From Dryococelus australis (lineage: Eukaryota; Arthropoda; Insecta; Phasmatodea; Phasmatidae): DNA of 64,000 nucleotides. The position numbers and the translations under genes are program-made. Location of the stretch: positions 272,956,900-273,020,899 of the forward strand of contig CM056993.1 in NCBI GenBank assembly GCA_029891345.1, given 5' to 3'. The notes beneath the pieces are model-generated. The model did not search any database, was not told where the DNA came from, and saw nothing but the letters and a program-made list of their open reading frames with translations. This document shows, piece by piece, positions 1 through 11,601 of the stretch. Positions within the stretch are counted from its first letter, which is position 1; each line of letters begins with the position of its first letter.

Positions 1-66
1 AGCGACAGTGACTTTTTTCTAAGGTTCATTTCTAAAGTGCTCACTTTATCGAGAAAATCCTTTAGG
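1..66 (+). mobile_element. Family W MITE, 3' end fragment
   Basis: The first 66 bases match the last part of the W repeats seen complete at 17957-18382 and 54731-55155 (a 'gcagtgac' block, 'aaggttcatttctaaag', then 'tgctcacttta'). The element enters from outside the window, so only its right end is visible. The final inverted-repeat bases have diverged. Confidence 0.7.
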
Positions 67-2554
67 AACAGTGACATTAATGAAAGCCTGATTTTAAAAA
101 TGCTGACAGTTGAACAGTCTTTACCACACACCACAAACATTTTGCTGTCTACAGTGGAAATTAGTTTTACAGTATACCGCATTTAGAAGTACAACTCAAG
201 ATGCGATGTTTGAGAACACGTTATTTGCAGAATCTCGAAGTCACAGTAAGAAGTTCTTGGAGGGTTGCTACGTGCTATTGCATTAGAAATGGTGCCATCA
301 TCTAGCTTAATTTATTACTGCCAAAACGGCAGTCAAAACGAACCGAAACTAAGCCATGCAAAACATGTTCATGAGAAACGAACGCGGTTGGACAAAGCAT
401 TACAAGGAAAACGTTTCAACAAAAAGAAATTAGGACATAATGGTGTTAGGAGAAACTAAATGTGCTCACTACTGCAGCCTAAATTCGTGGGCCGCTACTA
501 GTAGTAGGGGCGGTGGCGTTCTATTTAACTTTTGATTAATCGGATTATCAAGTTGATAGATTGGATAAAGTATTAATCCTATCATAATCCGATCAATTTT
601 TTTATCAGATTTTAATCCGATAAAATTATTTTGATTGATTAATTCAAGTAATTAAATTAAATTAATTTTTTTAATGTGTGAATTTATAAGTGTATTGTTT
701 GGTGTAAGAGTGTGCTAAGGACTTTATTTAATTTATTTATTTTTGGAGAGTGCCATGGTATGTCCCCACCCTTGGATATGTGGCATTGCAATGAGGTGTG
801 ATGTGTTGGGGAAGGGGTGTATATGTGTTGAGCTTGGAGAGCACCATGGTACATTCTCACCCTAGGAGCTGTGGCATTGTACTGAGGTGCGGTGTGTTGG
901 AGAAGGGTTATATATGTGTTGAGGGTCTTAATGTATTTTACTTTTTTTGGGGGGGGGGAGCAACAGGGTAGGTCATCACCCTCGGAGGTCTATCGTTGTA
1001 TTGAGGTGTTGGGGAAAGTGTGTAATATTAATTTTTGTATGTTATTCAGGAGGGACTTCCTTCCCATTTACTGCCTGGCAGGCGACTGAGGTAATGGCAT
1101 ATTTTTGCGAAATTCACCAGTTTATATTTCCACTGGGAGCTTATCTCAATAGTATCCACATACAGCTTATAATTTCATATGGAACGATTTAGCACTTCAA
1201 GTTGACACAAACAAATAAAACGAAGTCAAAAACAAATCCTATTTCCCTACGAATTTATGAGTTTTAAAATATTTAAATTTTAACCAGACACGATAGCATA
1301 CTAGACATACACGTTCATCTCCCTCTGAGTTCTACACTTACTTCCAAATGTTAAATAATTTTAAAACATGTCTGTTCAGTCTGGATGCTGTTGTAGGAAC
1401 GAGTCCTGTGCGGCACTTATGTCGACTCATGTTGGAAACAACAAGAGGCACCGTCTGATTGTATACTAATATTGTGGTGGAACTCTTCGACATTAAAATA
1501 ACTAAAAATTACATCACAAATCAATTAAATTGACCTGTTCACGAATTCACTGGTTTATAATTCCAATAGCGTACTAGACACATGCACCTATCCCTCAATG
1601 TAAAATATTTGAAATGAAATTTAAAAAATGGAAGCAAGTAGTGAATCACAGGGCAAACACTTACCATTTGCCAAGAATAAAATAATTTTAACACATGTCC
1701 CATCAGAAACATATGGCAGTGAAAGCTAAAAAAATTCTTGTAGTGAACACACGCAGACTAGCTTCGGAAATCCACATTTACTAATTAAAAAATCCCACAG
1801 ATTATTTTTAAAATATAATAGACACACACAAACTTCCAAATTAAGGAAATAAAATGCACACTATAACCTATTGCAAGATAAGACTATAAAATTATTTAAA
1901 ATCAATATTAAGTTGTGTTTAAAAATAATAATACCTGCATATAAACACAGTTTATTGGTCCGAATAATTTTAACACACATTTCGAAGTCTCACGACATCA
2001 TCTTTGGAAATTCACCACTCTTCTTAACACAAAGATTCACGACTATCCCTCGGTATAAGTATCCAGATGTAGGTCGACCTCAGAAACATATTTCACACTA
2101 ACGTTTTCTGAGATGAGACAGTTATTAAAAAATGAAACTAATTTATTAACATGTTAATAATATTATGATGCTTAACACATTTAAAGTTACATAGGATAGG
2201 ATATGAAAAAATAAATTATGTTTGGTCGCCAGAACTCTGCCTTGCATTCAAGTCAAGGGCTGTTGTGAAACTTAATATGGTGGTGGATGCAACAAGGTGC
2301 GAAGCACCCAACCTGCCTGCATACCAGGTCCCGTTTCTCCCCGCCCATGCGTTTCCCATGCACCCCAAGCCTGGAGCAGGTCTCAAACCTCGAAGCCTTT
2401 GTGCCAAATAATGTTTGAAAAATTTTCGCATCTCGCATCTGAACGTTTGCTTCCAGTGAATACAATTGAACAGGAAATTACACAAAAAAATTATTTCCTA
2501 ATCATAAAGAATTATGTTCAAAATGAATTTTAATCCACTAAATTCAATGTACAG
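67..2554. other. Anonymous AT-rich sequence, no gene recognised
   Basis: No coding pattern, RNA gene or repeat from the rest of the window was recognised here. There are two similar GT-rich blocks at about 748-800 and 838-905 (both containing 'gtggcattg' followed by 'tgaggtg' and 'gtgttg'), which look like an old local duplication, with a third weaker version near 940-1010. The open frames at 265, 892, 1871 and 2216 show no family resemblance and are probably chance. Confidence 0.5.
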
Positions 2555-3157
2555 CCATATTAATATTATTTTGCATGAGAACTATTTCTTACTAGGTATT
2601 ACCAACACTCCTATTTCCTCCCTGTTTTTATTCATATTAATTAAGAAATAAAATGTTACAATTTTTGTGTTAAAGTTCAATACCTAAATGTTCAATGTAA
2701 CAAAAAATAAAATAAATTTTTGTTAACAGATATGTAACAAGTTTGTGGTACATGAAGTATTTAGGATAGGGGAGACCGGGGCTTGTTAGAACAATTTTTT
2801 TATAATAAGTTAGAGAATATTTGTATTTTATTTTCAGGCAACAAATTATACGTGGTTATTTTCTCACATCATTAGGCAACAACATATTAAAATATAGTGC
2901 ATGTAAGAAATGAAAGAACTTAAGAACATTGGTTTGCATAGATTATTTCAAATGTTGCAATTTTCCCCATGGGTGAGGTAAGTTGCGACACAACATGGGG
3001 CTAGTTGCAACACTTACATGAATCGGACTCATGTGTTACACAATTTAAACATGCATACAGAGGAGTTTTTTCCTGCACATAACCAGTGAGGCCAATGTTT
3101 GAACATAGTGCATTGCACCAATTCTTCACCAAGCTTGAATTTGAACAAACACACTAA

Positions 3158-4741
3158 GGGCCGGTTTCACTAAAGAAGATTAACTTTTCAGAATATCGAG
3201 ATAATTTTATCCAGATGAGAGATTTAACTCCGATTTTAATATCGATAATGTTCAGCATGTTTCACCACGTTTAATCTCAGTAAAGAATACCTCGTTAAAA
3301 TTATCTCGATATTCTGACTTAATCGCAATTTTCTCTTGGTAAATATTAGAGATTTTGCTTTGAGCTGGTCAGAGAAATCATTTTGAGAAAGTATGGCAAG
3401 ACAGGAAGGCATTGTGGCAGTAAGGAAACAGCGAAGTTGAACTTTTTCATCCCATAAAAATGACACTTTGTTAGAATTATTTACAGAACATTTCAATGTC
3501 ATTGAACATAAACGAACTGATGCTGTGCGACAACAAAATAAAAGGAAATAGTCGCGAACGATTGCGAATAATTTCAATTGGACATATTGTGATCACTACA
3601 GGACAGCAGACAACTTGAAGGCAGTGTGGGATAACCTAAAAATATATATGCAAAAAACCTATGTAGACAAACGTGTCCATGACAAGGGGTCCAATGTGTT
3701 CTGCTCTCAAAATAGCCTCCCAAGATTACAGTATATTGCCACCAGTAAAGTCAGCGGAATGTCATTCCAGTAGAGACTCAGTTGTCATACACAGCTCAGA
3801 TGAATAACCATGCAAATGCTTCTGATAACTATTCCTCGACTGGGTTCGATGGTTGGAGGACAGTCTCTGCCAGCCATGTGAGTAATCATATGGCAACATC
3901 TTCCAGGACTAATAAACGACGACCAGCAATGCACTTAAACAAAAAATGGCGAAGGCCCAGCATAGAGCAAAATTTGAGCTAGTTGAGTTAGCAAAAATTT
4001 TTCAATTGAAGAAAGTAAGGTAATTAAAGAGATTCGTGAACTAAAGTTACAATAGGAACAAGAAAGAACTAAACAAGAAAAGCTTCAGAGCTCTTAAATT
4101 TGCAGATCATAAAACTAAAGAAAGAACTAAGTAATTAATGTGTTATTTGTTGTTGTTTACTTCGCAACATCTCTTTTTTTGTGTATATTCAAAGACTTTT
4201 CAATAAAACACACTACTGGTGTTAGTCACATTCCTGATTTGAACTAGGCCTACAAAAGTAACTTGTTTATTTTACATTTATACCTAATGTTAATGCAGAA
4301 TAGTTGTCATAAAGGAAAAAAAATAAAAACAATATAGTCTGTTCGGCAATCATGTGTTTGACGTAAGGCGAAAGTGTACTTTAACCTCTTTAATAATAAA
4401 GTTCAAAATAATGTATTCTTTCACGTAAACATCGAGGACAACAAACAATAAACTCCTCGCCATCACTTTCCTCTTCAAAAATTAAATTATACATTGCCTG
4501 AGCCATTTTCCCTTTATTCTTGATTAAATAATTTTGCCCTCTCGACACCTTCCGAAATATTTGTTTATATTTTACAGTTTAATCCCGATAATGTGACTTA
4601 AATCAACAAAATCGGTAGGTTAATATTTTATCGAGATATTCAAGATTAATGTGTGTGGTGAAATGCAAAATACAGATAATCGAGGTTTTTTGTCAGTTAA
4701 TCTCGATAAACTATCAATATCTCGCATGGTGTAACCGGCCC
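3158..4741 (+). mobile_element. PIF/Harbinger-like element nested in the pogo element
   Basis: Terminal inverted repeats begin GGGCCGGTT on both sides (3158 and, reversed, 4741). The element is flanked by a perfect TAA/TAA duplication (3155-3157 and 4742-4744), which is the target type of PIF/Harbinger elements. Subterminal sequence at both ends is rich in ATATCGAGAT-like repeats. It carries a Myb/SANT-like reading frame but no recognisable DDE transposase, so it is a shortened copy. It sits inside the C-terminal coding part of the pogo transposase. Confidence 0.8.
3393..4131 (+). pseudogene. Myb/SANT-like DNA-binding protein relic (Harbinger second ORF)
   Basis: Plus-strand translation, across several stops, shows a Myb/SANT-like head: 'TLLELFTEHFNVIEHKRTDA', then 'YRTADNLKAVWDNLK' with the spaced tryptophans and a Lys-rich follow-up. 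A basic stretch comes next (about 3900-3970, 'TNKRR'), then a charged, coiled-coil-like tail (about 3955-4130). This matches the layout of the DNA-binding partner that Harbinger elements carry beside their nuclease. In-frame stops occur near 3440, 3547 and later, so it is not functional. A host-derived Myb/SANT gene is less likely given the flanking TIRs. Confidence 0.6.
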
Positions 4742-5483
4742 TAAGCAAATAGTGTATTCTTCCTGGTCAAAGCTGCTTTCGTGAAATTCTATCTTCGTAC
4801 ATTTTTTGTTTTGTTGATTTGTCCTTTGGATTACCCTTTTTCCACGGATACATTTTTTTCCTTGTTTTCTTTGAATCTCTTTTTTCCTTGTGCTTCATTT
4901 TTTTATCGCTCTTTCTCATTCATGAAACACTTTTCTTCTTCAATAGCCTTCTTTTCCGGAGTGTCATTGGGGATGACAGTTTTTCTTCTCTTCAGTCGTC
5001 TGCGAGGGTTTTAATTTCTCTTGGGTGCTTTTGGAAATGTACAATCTCTGGACTGAACCCACTTGTACTTGGAACTGAGATATTGTTTAGGTTCAAATGT
5101 CTTCTCTGTTCTTCACTCTGCTGATGTACAATCTTATTGACTTCTTGCCCATTACAGACATGAGCATTCAGAACATGTTTATCAATTGCATCAACATATT
5201 TTTCAACAGTTGCTTCACAAATAGTTATGTCATCATTTTGTAATTTTTTAGGATCGCCACATGGTAGCGGTCTATCTGTTCGAATGCTGAAGGAAAATCA
5301 TCATCTGAAAATGTGTGAAATGCCTGTTTTCTGAAATCCGGTAATGACATTAGCTGCAATCATTGAATGCAGAAAAGTTTCTTTTACAACTGCTGGCAGG
5401 TGGAATATTGTGATTGTTCGTCCTGGGTTGGTTTTCAGCCAAGCATTAATGCCTTTTCCACATCGTTTGTTAACCGGGCCATA

Positions 5484-5671
5484 CCGCCAATCTCCCATGG
5501 TGCAGTCGGTTGGTGCGCCTCCAGTTTGTATTGCGGGAGGCTATGTGTTCGAATCCTGGGTAAGGCATTGGTGATAATTTAAGTTAGGTTATAGGTTAGT
5601 CTGTAAGCCATTCGCTGCTCAGCTTTCCAGCATAAAACCAGGGGATGTTAAAAAGCCCTTTGAAATTACAA
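5484..5671 (+). mobile_element. tRNA-derived SINE, 188 bp, with target duplication
   Basis: The element has a tRNA-like head with an A-box-like 'tggtgcagtcggttgg' (about 5499) and a B box 'tgttcgaatcc' (about 5547), and a tail ending 'aaaaagccctttgaaatt'. It is flanked by near-identical direct repeats, ttaaccgggccata (5470-5483) and ttaaccggtcata (5672-5684), as expected for LINE-driven insertion. It splits the pogo transposase just after the DVSVY segment. It is a different family from the 245-bp SINE that is common elsewhere in the window. Confidence 0.8.
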
Positions 5672-7448
5672 TTAACCGGTCATAGACCGACACATCCAAG
5701 AGTTGAAGACAATGGGAACAATGAGGCGAAGAATGATAAGAGAATTACACCACTTGCTATACACAACAGGGCAGCTGATGTGAGAAGAATGGTTTTCCTG
5801 GAGTAGGAGTACAGGATTGGTAAGAGATGGCGAAGTATGTTCACTGAAACGCTTTATGAACATCATAAAGGTTTCCTCAGTTTACCAACCAGATTTAGTT
5901 GCAGTTTCTTTGCAGCCTAAAGGCCCATCTCGTAGGAAATGATCCCATAACTTTTTCCGAGTAAATATAAACATGGGTGGTAAGGCATTTCCAATTGTGC
6001 TTATCGCATTTGCTATTGTAATCATTTAACCTATCTCTGTTGAAGTTACAGATCCTACTTATTTCATCCCTTTTACGACTATTATTTTACTATGCTTCAT
6101 TACAGTAGATACCCCAGTCTCATCCACATTGAATAAACGTGAAGGTGGAATTTCATCGCGGTGGAGCACATCTGAAAGTTCTTCGTAAAATTGGGACACA
6201 TTTGTCTTACTAAAAGAATTGCACCTTACTAAGCACGCAGGCTCAGCTTGTCTAATGAAAAGTTCTGCATTGCACTTCATGAAAGCAGTAAACCAATCTG
6301 GTCCAACACACTTGCTAGATTTACATAAATCGGGGAAATTTACTCTAACTGATACACCACATTCATAAGCGAGCTTACACACTACTTTGGCATGAGGCCA
6401 AACATAATTTGAGAACTTCGCTTGAGGTATTCACACAATTGGCTTTCTTGTTCTACTGTAAAATCATGATGTGGTTGCTGGTAACCAGTGCTAACAGGGT
6501 TGGGTGTTTCGTGTTCTCTAAGTTGGCATAAGTTCCTTTTCATATGTTTCTGTTTATATCGTAACAGTGTAGAGAAATTAATATGAAATGCCTTTGCAAT
6601 TCTTCGGACTGAATACTCACGTGGATTAGGAGTCTCCATGACGAGTTTAGATGCTGTCTCAATTATATCTGTCGGAGTCTTTCCTCTATCTGTTTTCCTT
6701 TGTATGTCCGCATTTTCGCTGAAAAGTAAGTTATACAGATAATTTGTTAATATTCATCGCTTCCTTTGACCATGTAAAATTCCTAGTCTAATAATCATTA
6801 TCAGACATATTTTCAAAACGAAATTATTATTGTATTGTTTACGTAATATAATAATATGTGTAATACAGTATTACACACATCCAGTAATAGGTTAGGAAGC
6901 TACAACTCTTGAAAATGCAAAAAAAAAAAAAAATAAGTACAGGCATTTGGGCAAGTTGCAACACAGTTGAGGCAAGTTGCAAGAGATGGTTGCAGCTAAC
7001 GCCAATACAAGACTTGCAGAATTTAACAGAATTTTCGACTCCTACCTTTGTAGATACGTAAGTACTATACAGCACAAATAAATATGAAGGTTTGCTCCAT
7101 TCGCTACAATAAATGTTGTATTACATACCTAAAACCACTAAAAACCACAACAACTTTAGTTGAACACTGCACAGATTACTTTTATGTATGAAAAGAGGTT
7201 AACTCTCTCTTCACTCCAAACCAATCTGTTGACACGCCCGGGAGTTTGGCCCAAGATGGCTGCCACTTACTACCACTACCCTGCTGCGTGGCACTACTAT
7301 CTCATCGAAGAGTGTGTGGTTATGATCAGTGTTGCAACCTTCCTTTGTTGCAACTAGTTTCGGTCTCCCCTGCAACGAAACACATCAATCGTGGGGTAAT
7401 TTTTCAAAGGTTTTATTTAAAAATTGTGAAGAAACCACGAATAAACAA

Positions 7449-8515
7449 CACTGTTAGAAAAATGCCCATAAATTACGGAAAGTATGGTTACAAATCATTC
7501 GGACATCTGCGTGAAATTAAGGGCTCTTCGTTTTTTCAATAACACTCTCTCCTTAAATTTTGTATACAACTACGTAAATTCACTGAACGGGTTCATATAC
7601 ATGCTAGTTTTTTAAAATCTGTTCTTTATAGAAAGTGGTAACAAAAAATGTTTTACTTTCGTTATGTAGGTGTTTCACTGTGTATAAAAATGACTATAAA
7701 ACAATTTAAAAATTCTTGTCCATTATCGGGAATTGAACTCCGAAAAATAGTCTGACAGTGCAACACCTTTTCCACTCACCTACCCCAGTTATCTAATAAA
7801 CGAAGTTCTACACATTGGATTCACCTAGAATGATGCATATACACCTCTTAGTTTCTAGTAATGTCAAAATGATTGTGAGTTTTTTTTTAATTTCAGGTTT
7901 ACAAACAGGGGTAAGATAATGTATTTAGCTGTGTATAACTCCGAAATTATAAAAACATTATTTGGTCATCCAGTGGGATTTGAACACGAATCGAAAAATT
8001 AATACTCAATAATTCGAACCACTCACCTACCACACCTTTACACGAAGTACTGTTTTTTGTAAATATGGATTTTACACAAAAGTGATGAATGTGCCTAGTT
8101 TTAAGTCGCGTTAGAGCGCTTGCTGTTTTGTTTTATTTGCTGTTTATAAAACGAGGTTACGAAAAAAAAAAAACAGTTTTATTTATGTTATGTGTGCATA
8201 TGTCTGCTTATACAGAAGGTTTTGTCCTGTAATGGAATTTGAACAAGAATCAACCAATTGGCACTACATGAGTGGTTCGGCACTCATCTGCTACTATTTT
8301 ACACGAAGTACTATTGTGAAGATTAAATTTTATACACTTCAAGTATCATCGGCATTGTTCATGTCTTAAAATCGAAACCATAATAATACGAAGAGCTTAA
8401 TATTTTATATTTATAGAGTTCATTTCCGTTATTCGTCATTACAGAACGCCTTTCCATGAATTACACCTGCATCCCTATAAAAGTTTCCGTGAATCTACAG
8501 AAATTTCTGACAGTG
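7449..8515 (+). mobile_element. Family Z element with CACTG termini, 1.07 kb
   Basis: The ends are inverted: CACTGTTAGAAA near 7449 and, reversed, CACTGTCAGAAATTT ending at 8515, each followed inward by 'ACGGAAA'. The body holds three diverged repeats of about 250 bp (around 7720, 7970 and 8225), each with a 'ttgaac(t/a)c(c/g)aa' motif followed by a 'cactca(c/t)ctac' block. Family Z copy 2 at 37774 has the same termini and one such unit. CACTG ends recall the EnSpm/Mirage/Chapaev groups, but no transposase is present to decide. Confidence 0.65.
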
Positions 8516-10079
8516 TATAGCAGAGTTTTCGTTGAAATCTATGTGCACCTACAGGCAAGACTGAGCCAAAATTTTTGTTTCCGAAAGTTTTAAAATTATA
8601 GACAAACCAGCGACAGGCCAGGTTTCAATAGTGAGTTACCAGACTCGGACATGGAAATGGAAATGGATATGGAAATCTCATCGAACGCGACATGCGTTTA
8701 CAAACAAGAGTTGAAGTTGCGCACGCTGACAGGCCCTTTTGAGAAAATAAAAGGAGACCAGCTGCGTAATGTGTTAGATGCGATGAAGCAGAGGCGATCG
8801 AAGTTTTCAGCGATAGCTTTGAGAAATATTCTAATTCTATATCGTGCTCTGTTTGTGTTGTTTTTTATTGAGTTTCTGATACGAGGGAAGCTGAAGATTC
8901 AGTTTTTGAGTCTGTGGGCCGCATTGAGGTCGATACTTGTAGAGTGTAAACAGCTCGTTTAATTAAACTGTAAATGAAATATTCTTTAAACCTTTTATGC
9001 ACGTTTTCCTAAACTCGCTACACTAATGCACTAACGGTCATTGACAAGAGGGTAGCGTCGGAAATTTTATGCTGGAAACCAGGGCCCCGGTGAAAAATTT
9101 AGCTAGTCTGGTTTATTTCCGAACAGCGCAAGGTGTGCAACTGAAGCGATATTGGAGTTATGGTTTTATTCATAATATTAATTTCTTTGTGATTGAACTT
9201 TCATTTGTGACATGTCTATCTATAGTCCTGTGACTAAAAATTCATTACAATTGTCACAATTTTTCGAAACCTCTGGGCATACCAGGTTCCTCAAGGGCTT
9301 GAGGACTTAAATACTTACAGATGATTTATGGTTTCAGGTTTTGCAAAAAAAATTATGATGCATGCTGTACTTAAGCCGACACAATACATCTTTCATGTTA
9401 CAGCAAATTAACTGTAGGCTATATGTTAGCTTACATTAATATGAACCAATTATGACCTATACCAGTGAGAAGGTGTCCGAATAATTTACCCACATGTAAA
9501 ATCATTGGTGATTAAACTTTGCAGTATGCAACACAGACCAAAAATCAGCTACACGTGTGTAATGTACACATTTGTGTACACTGGGTCTGAATGGGTTAAA
9601 TAAAAGAATTATTAAAAATTTCCTAATTTATTTACAAACAACTGGAAATAAGTAGTATTACATTTAGCGCTATCTAGTTTTAACAATATAATTAGGGTTG
9701 AGTTCTACTGTTCTGATTACGTTAAAATACTGTAACAATTTCTCTCTATAGAAATTAAGTAGGCTATACCAAGTTCGTTAAGGGATAGAGGTCTTAATCA
9801 AATAAAATAATAAATAAAATAATAATAAAATAAAAAATTAATCATAATTTCATTATTTTATTTATAATAACTACAGCGAAATTCCATGAACTCAAAATTT
9901 TACAATAAATTGATATTACTTACTGTTCAAAACGAATTACTCCAATTTAATACAATTTATAATTAGCACAAAAAAATCAATTAAATAAAATAATTAAAGA
10001 TCAGTCCCAATACCCAGGGTATCAACCTATTCAGATATTATGTAAAATACGTGTCCAAATTGACGGTTCGAATAATTAC
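8516..10079. other. Anonymous sequence with one unassigned ORF
   Basis: The only long open frame starts at 8651 and is described separately. The rest is AT-rich, with a simple AATAA-type stretch near 9800-9850. No repeat shared with the rest of the window was recognised. Confidence 0.45.
8651..8962 (+). CDS. Unrecognised 103-residue ORF (doubtful)
   Basis: This open frame begins with a low-complexity MEMEMDMEI run, continues with a basic stretch (about residues 35-55, 'KQRRSKF'), and has a hydrophobic segment rich in L, F and I (residues about 58-80) that could span a membrane. I recognise no family. There is no visible promoter, intron or homologous copy nearby, and a chance frame is possible. 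It is listed because it is longer and less repetitive than its neighbours. Confidence 0.15.
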   Translation: MEMEMDMEISSNATCVYKQELKLRTLTGPFEKIKGDQLRNVLDAMKQRRSKFSAIALRNILILYRALFVLFFIEFLIRGKLKIQFLSLWAALRSILVECKQLV

Positions 10080-11350
10080 AGTAAAATCCGTATTACATGT
10101 CCATTCAATCGCACCTCAGTTCAGTCCATGTCCCGCCAGTCGCAATGTTCTAGAGTCCTCCGAGCGCCCTCGCGCACAGTAGGCTTCGCTCGTCGGTTTC
10201 ACACCCTATCGTCATTCCGCAATCTCCAGTTGTCATCCAACTTAACTTTGCTCCCGCACACCTGGCCTGACGGCTTGCGTCAAAGACTGCCGGCCGCTGG
10301 GTTGCGGCACTATATATAGTGTTTTAGACCGCCACCTAGAATCTTCCCCAACTCGCTTGATGCGTCACGTAGGGCCGAGGTGCCAGCCAGTCTCCCAGAA
10401 CATTCATGCGTCTTCGCCAGACCTGTCGAAACCTCCAGCAGGGTAGAGGGGCAGTGAAGCAAGCAAGGCGCCGGGCAGTGCGCCAGCCCGATGGCTGTCT
10501 ATTATTGACGGGTTTTCCGGTAAGGGAGGTTAGGAAGCACCAAGCATCTCAGCATGGGGAGGGGAGGGATGAGGTGGGTCCACTGCCTCAGCGCCGGGCA
10601 GCAGCGCTTAACAATACTTTCTCAGGCCAAGGCAATGTCGATTTTTCCCACGTACGGAAATTTATAATTAATCTCACCTAACACAAGCTTTGATATTACC
10701 ATTTAAAAAACACCGTCTCAAGTCGCCTGTACAGTGAACTTGGCGAAGACGGGCTTATTTCCCATCTTAAGCAAGGTCTCGACTACTATGAAACGTGGGT
10801 AGAAAATGCGATGTCAAGCAGTGACTATGGAACAGATATATTCAGTCTTAAGGCAGACTCAAATAAGATGACATTCGCGAAGACTACCTCGTTTACATTT
10901 GTTTGAGACAATCTTAAGCAAAGTTCACGAAATGTAAAAACGAACTTAAAAACACCTAATAAGATTGTCTTGAGGAAGCTAGTGCTCGAAATATGTTTAT
11001 GATTACCAACCGCTCACTTCGTTCGCCGCCGATCCTCTTCTTCAACATCCCTCGATGGCCTGGTCTCCGCCTACCATTCTTCGCGTTTCGTCAGATGGCT
11101 ATCACAGCCTTCTGACCTTTCGGCTGTGGCGTTATTTATAATGTGGATGGCCCCGATCCAGAACCTACTTCGCATGTCGGGTAATGCCGAGGGAGGGAAT
11201 GACCAGAAAGTTCAAGCAAAAGCCCGCAGCCGCTGACCCATTCAGCAGTGAAAAAAAGGGACGGGGAGTGTGATGACGTCAGTTAGGCTGGATGTCAATC
11301 AGTGCCCGCCCGGTGACGAAGTGTTAGCCGGGACTGGCTGGAGGAGAGTC
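10080..11350. other. GC-rich island with a TATA-like motif
   Basis: This stretch is much richer in G and C, with frequent CpG, than the flanks, especially 10120-10600 and 10990-11350. A 'ctatatatag' motif lies at about 10310, directly downstream of a CpG-rich block ('gccggccgctgggttgcgg'). This could be a promoter region, or the 5' part of an unrecognised retroelement. The frames at 10128 and 10406 have no recognisable product. Confidence 0.35.
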
Positions 11351-11358
11351 ACAGATTG

Positions 11359-11593
11359 TAGGGGCTACGGTGGCTGAGTGGTTAGCCTGCTCGCCTCCCA
11401 TCAAGAAGAACCGGGTTCAATCCTCGGCCGGCTCGCTCCCAGACTTTCGCATGTGGGGATGGTGCCTGACAATGCCACTGGTCGGCGGGCTTTTGCAGGA
11501 TCTCCCGTTTCTCTCGGTCCTTTCATTACGGCGTTGCTCCATTCTCACCTCAATCACCCTCATGGGCTCTCAAGACCTCGATGTTTTTCACTT
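11359..11593 (+). mobile_element. SINE family S, copy 1 (complete, with TSD)
   Basis: The tRNA-like head has an A box around 'ggtggctgagtggttag' and a B box around 'gggttcaatcc'. A conserved centre follows ('gtcggcgggctttt', 'atctcccgtttctc'), then a tail ending 'ctctcaagacctcgatgtt'. An 8-bp direct repeat, acagattg, flanks it (11351-11358 and 11594-11601). This is the best reference copy of the family in the window. Confidence 0.85.
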
Positions 11594-11601
11594 ACAGATT
11601 G

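Larger units (their letters stand above)
3029..6720 (-). pseudogene. Pogo/Tigger-like transposase, interrupted
   Basis: Read on the minus strand, it starts near 6720, after a splice-acceptor-like 'tacttttcag'. A Pipsqueak-type helix-turn-helix comes first (about 6720-6540; 'RKTDRGKTP', then 'YSVRRIAKAFHI'). A CENP-B-type region follows, with 'GPDWF..FM' near 6310-6290. Then comes the DDE domain: first Asp in 'FNVDETG' (about 6140-6120); second site reads 'LLLQENHSSH', so the usual Asp is Glu; third Asp in 'LLDVSVY' in a shifted frame near 5690. 'NPGRTITIF' lies near 5430-5400. The C-terminus (3029-3157, after the Harbinger insertion) is Cys/His-rich, like the PHD-like tail of some pogo proteins. 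The gene is dead: there are at least two frameshifts, a mutated catalytic residue, a SINE and a Harbinger insertion. Known family role: cut-and-paste transposition at TA sites. Confidence 0.8.
2769..7370 (-). mobile_element. Pogo/Tigger-like DNA transposon, 4.6 kb
   Basis: The termini are imperfect inverted repeats beginning GGGGAGACCG on both ends (2769 and, reversed, 7361-7370). Near both ends lie extra copies of an AGTTGCAACA-type motif (about 2985-3015 and 6950-6985), which look like subterminal transposase binding sites. The left flank is TA and the right flank TG, consistent with a TA duplication in which one copy has mutated. Inside is a minus-strand transposase with pogo-type domains. 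The element contains two younger insertions, at 3158-4741 and 5484-5671. Confidence 0.8.
2555..7447 (+). mobile_element. Family X repeat, split by a pogo-like transposon
   Basis: The left part (2555-2768) matches 55690-55890 and 58840-59010, sharing the 'gagaactatttctta' and 'gtttttattcatatta' blocks. The right part (7371-7447) matches 55905-55967, sharing 'tttttcaaaggttt' and 'gaagaaacc'. In the other two copies these halves are adjacent, apart from a W insertion at a different point in one of them. So this copy is one 430-bp element opened by the 4.6 kb pogo-like transposon. Its own left 110 or so bases are missing. Confidence 0.65.

Noticed and set aside
4781-5124. Plus-strand F/S-rich frames near 4.8-5.1 kb
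   Set aside because: They lie opposite the Lys-rich C-terminal part of the pogo transposase; the minus strand is the coding one.
5497-5560. A stand-alone tRNA gene
   Set aside because: A tRNA-like head is present, but the direct repeats and tail show it is the front of a SINE; the cloverleaf is imperfect.
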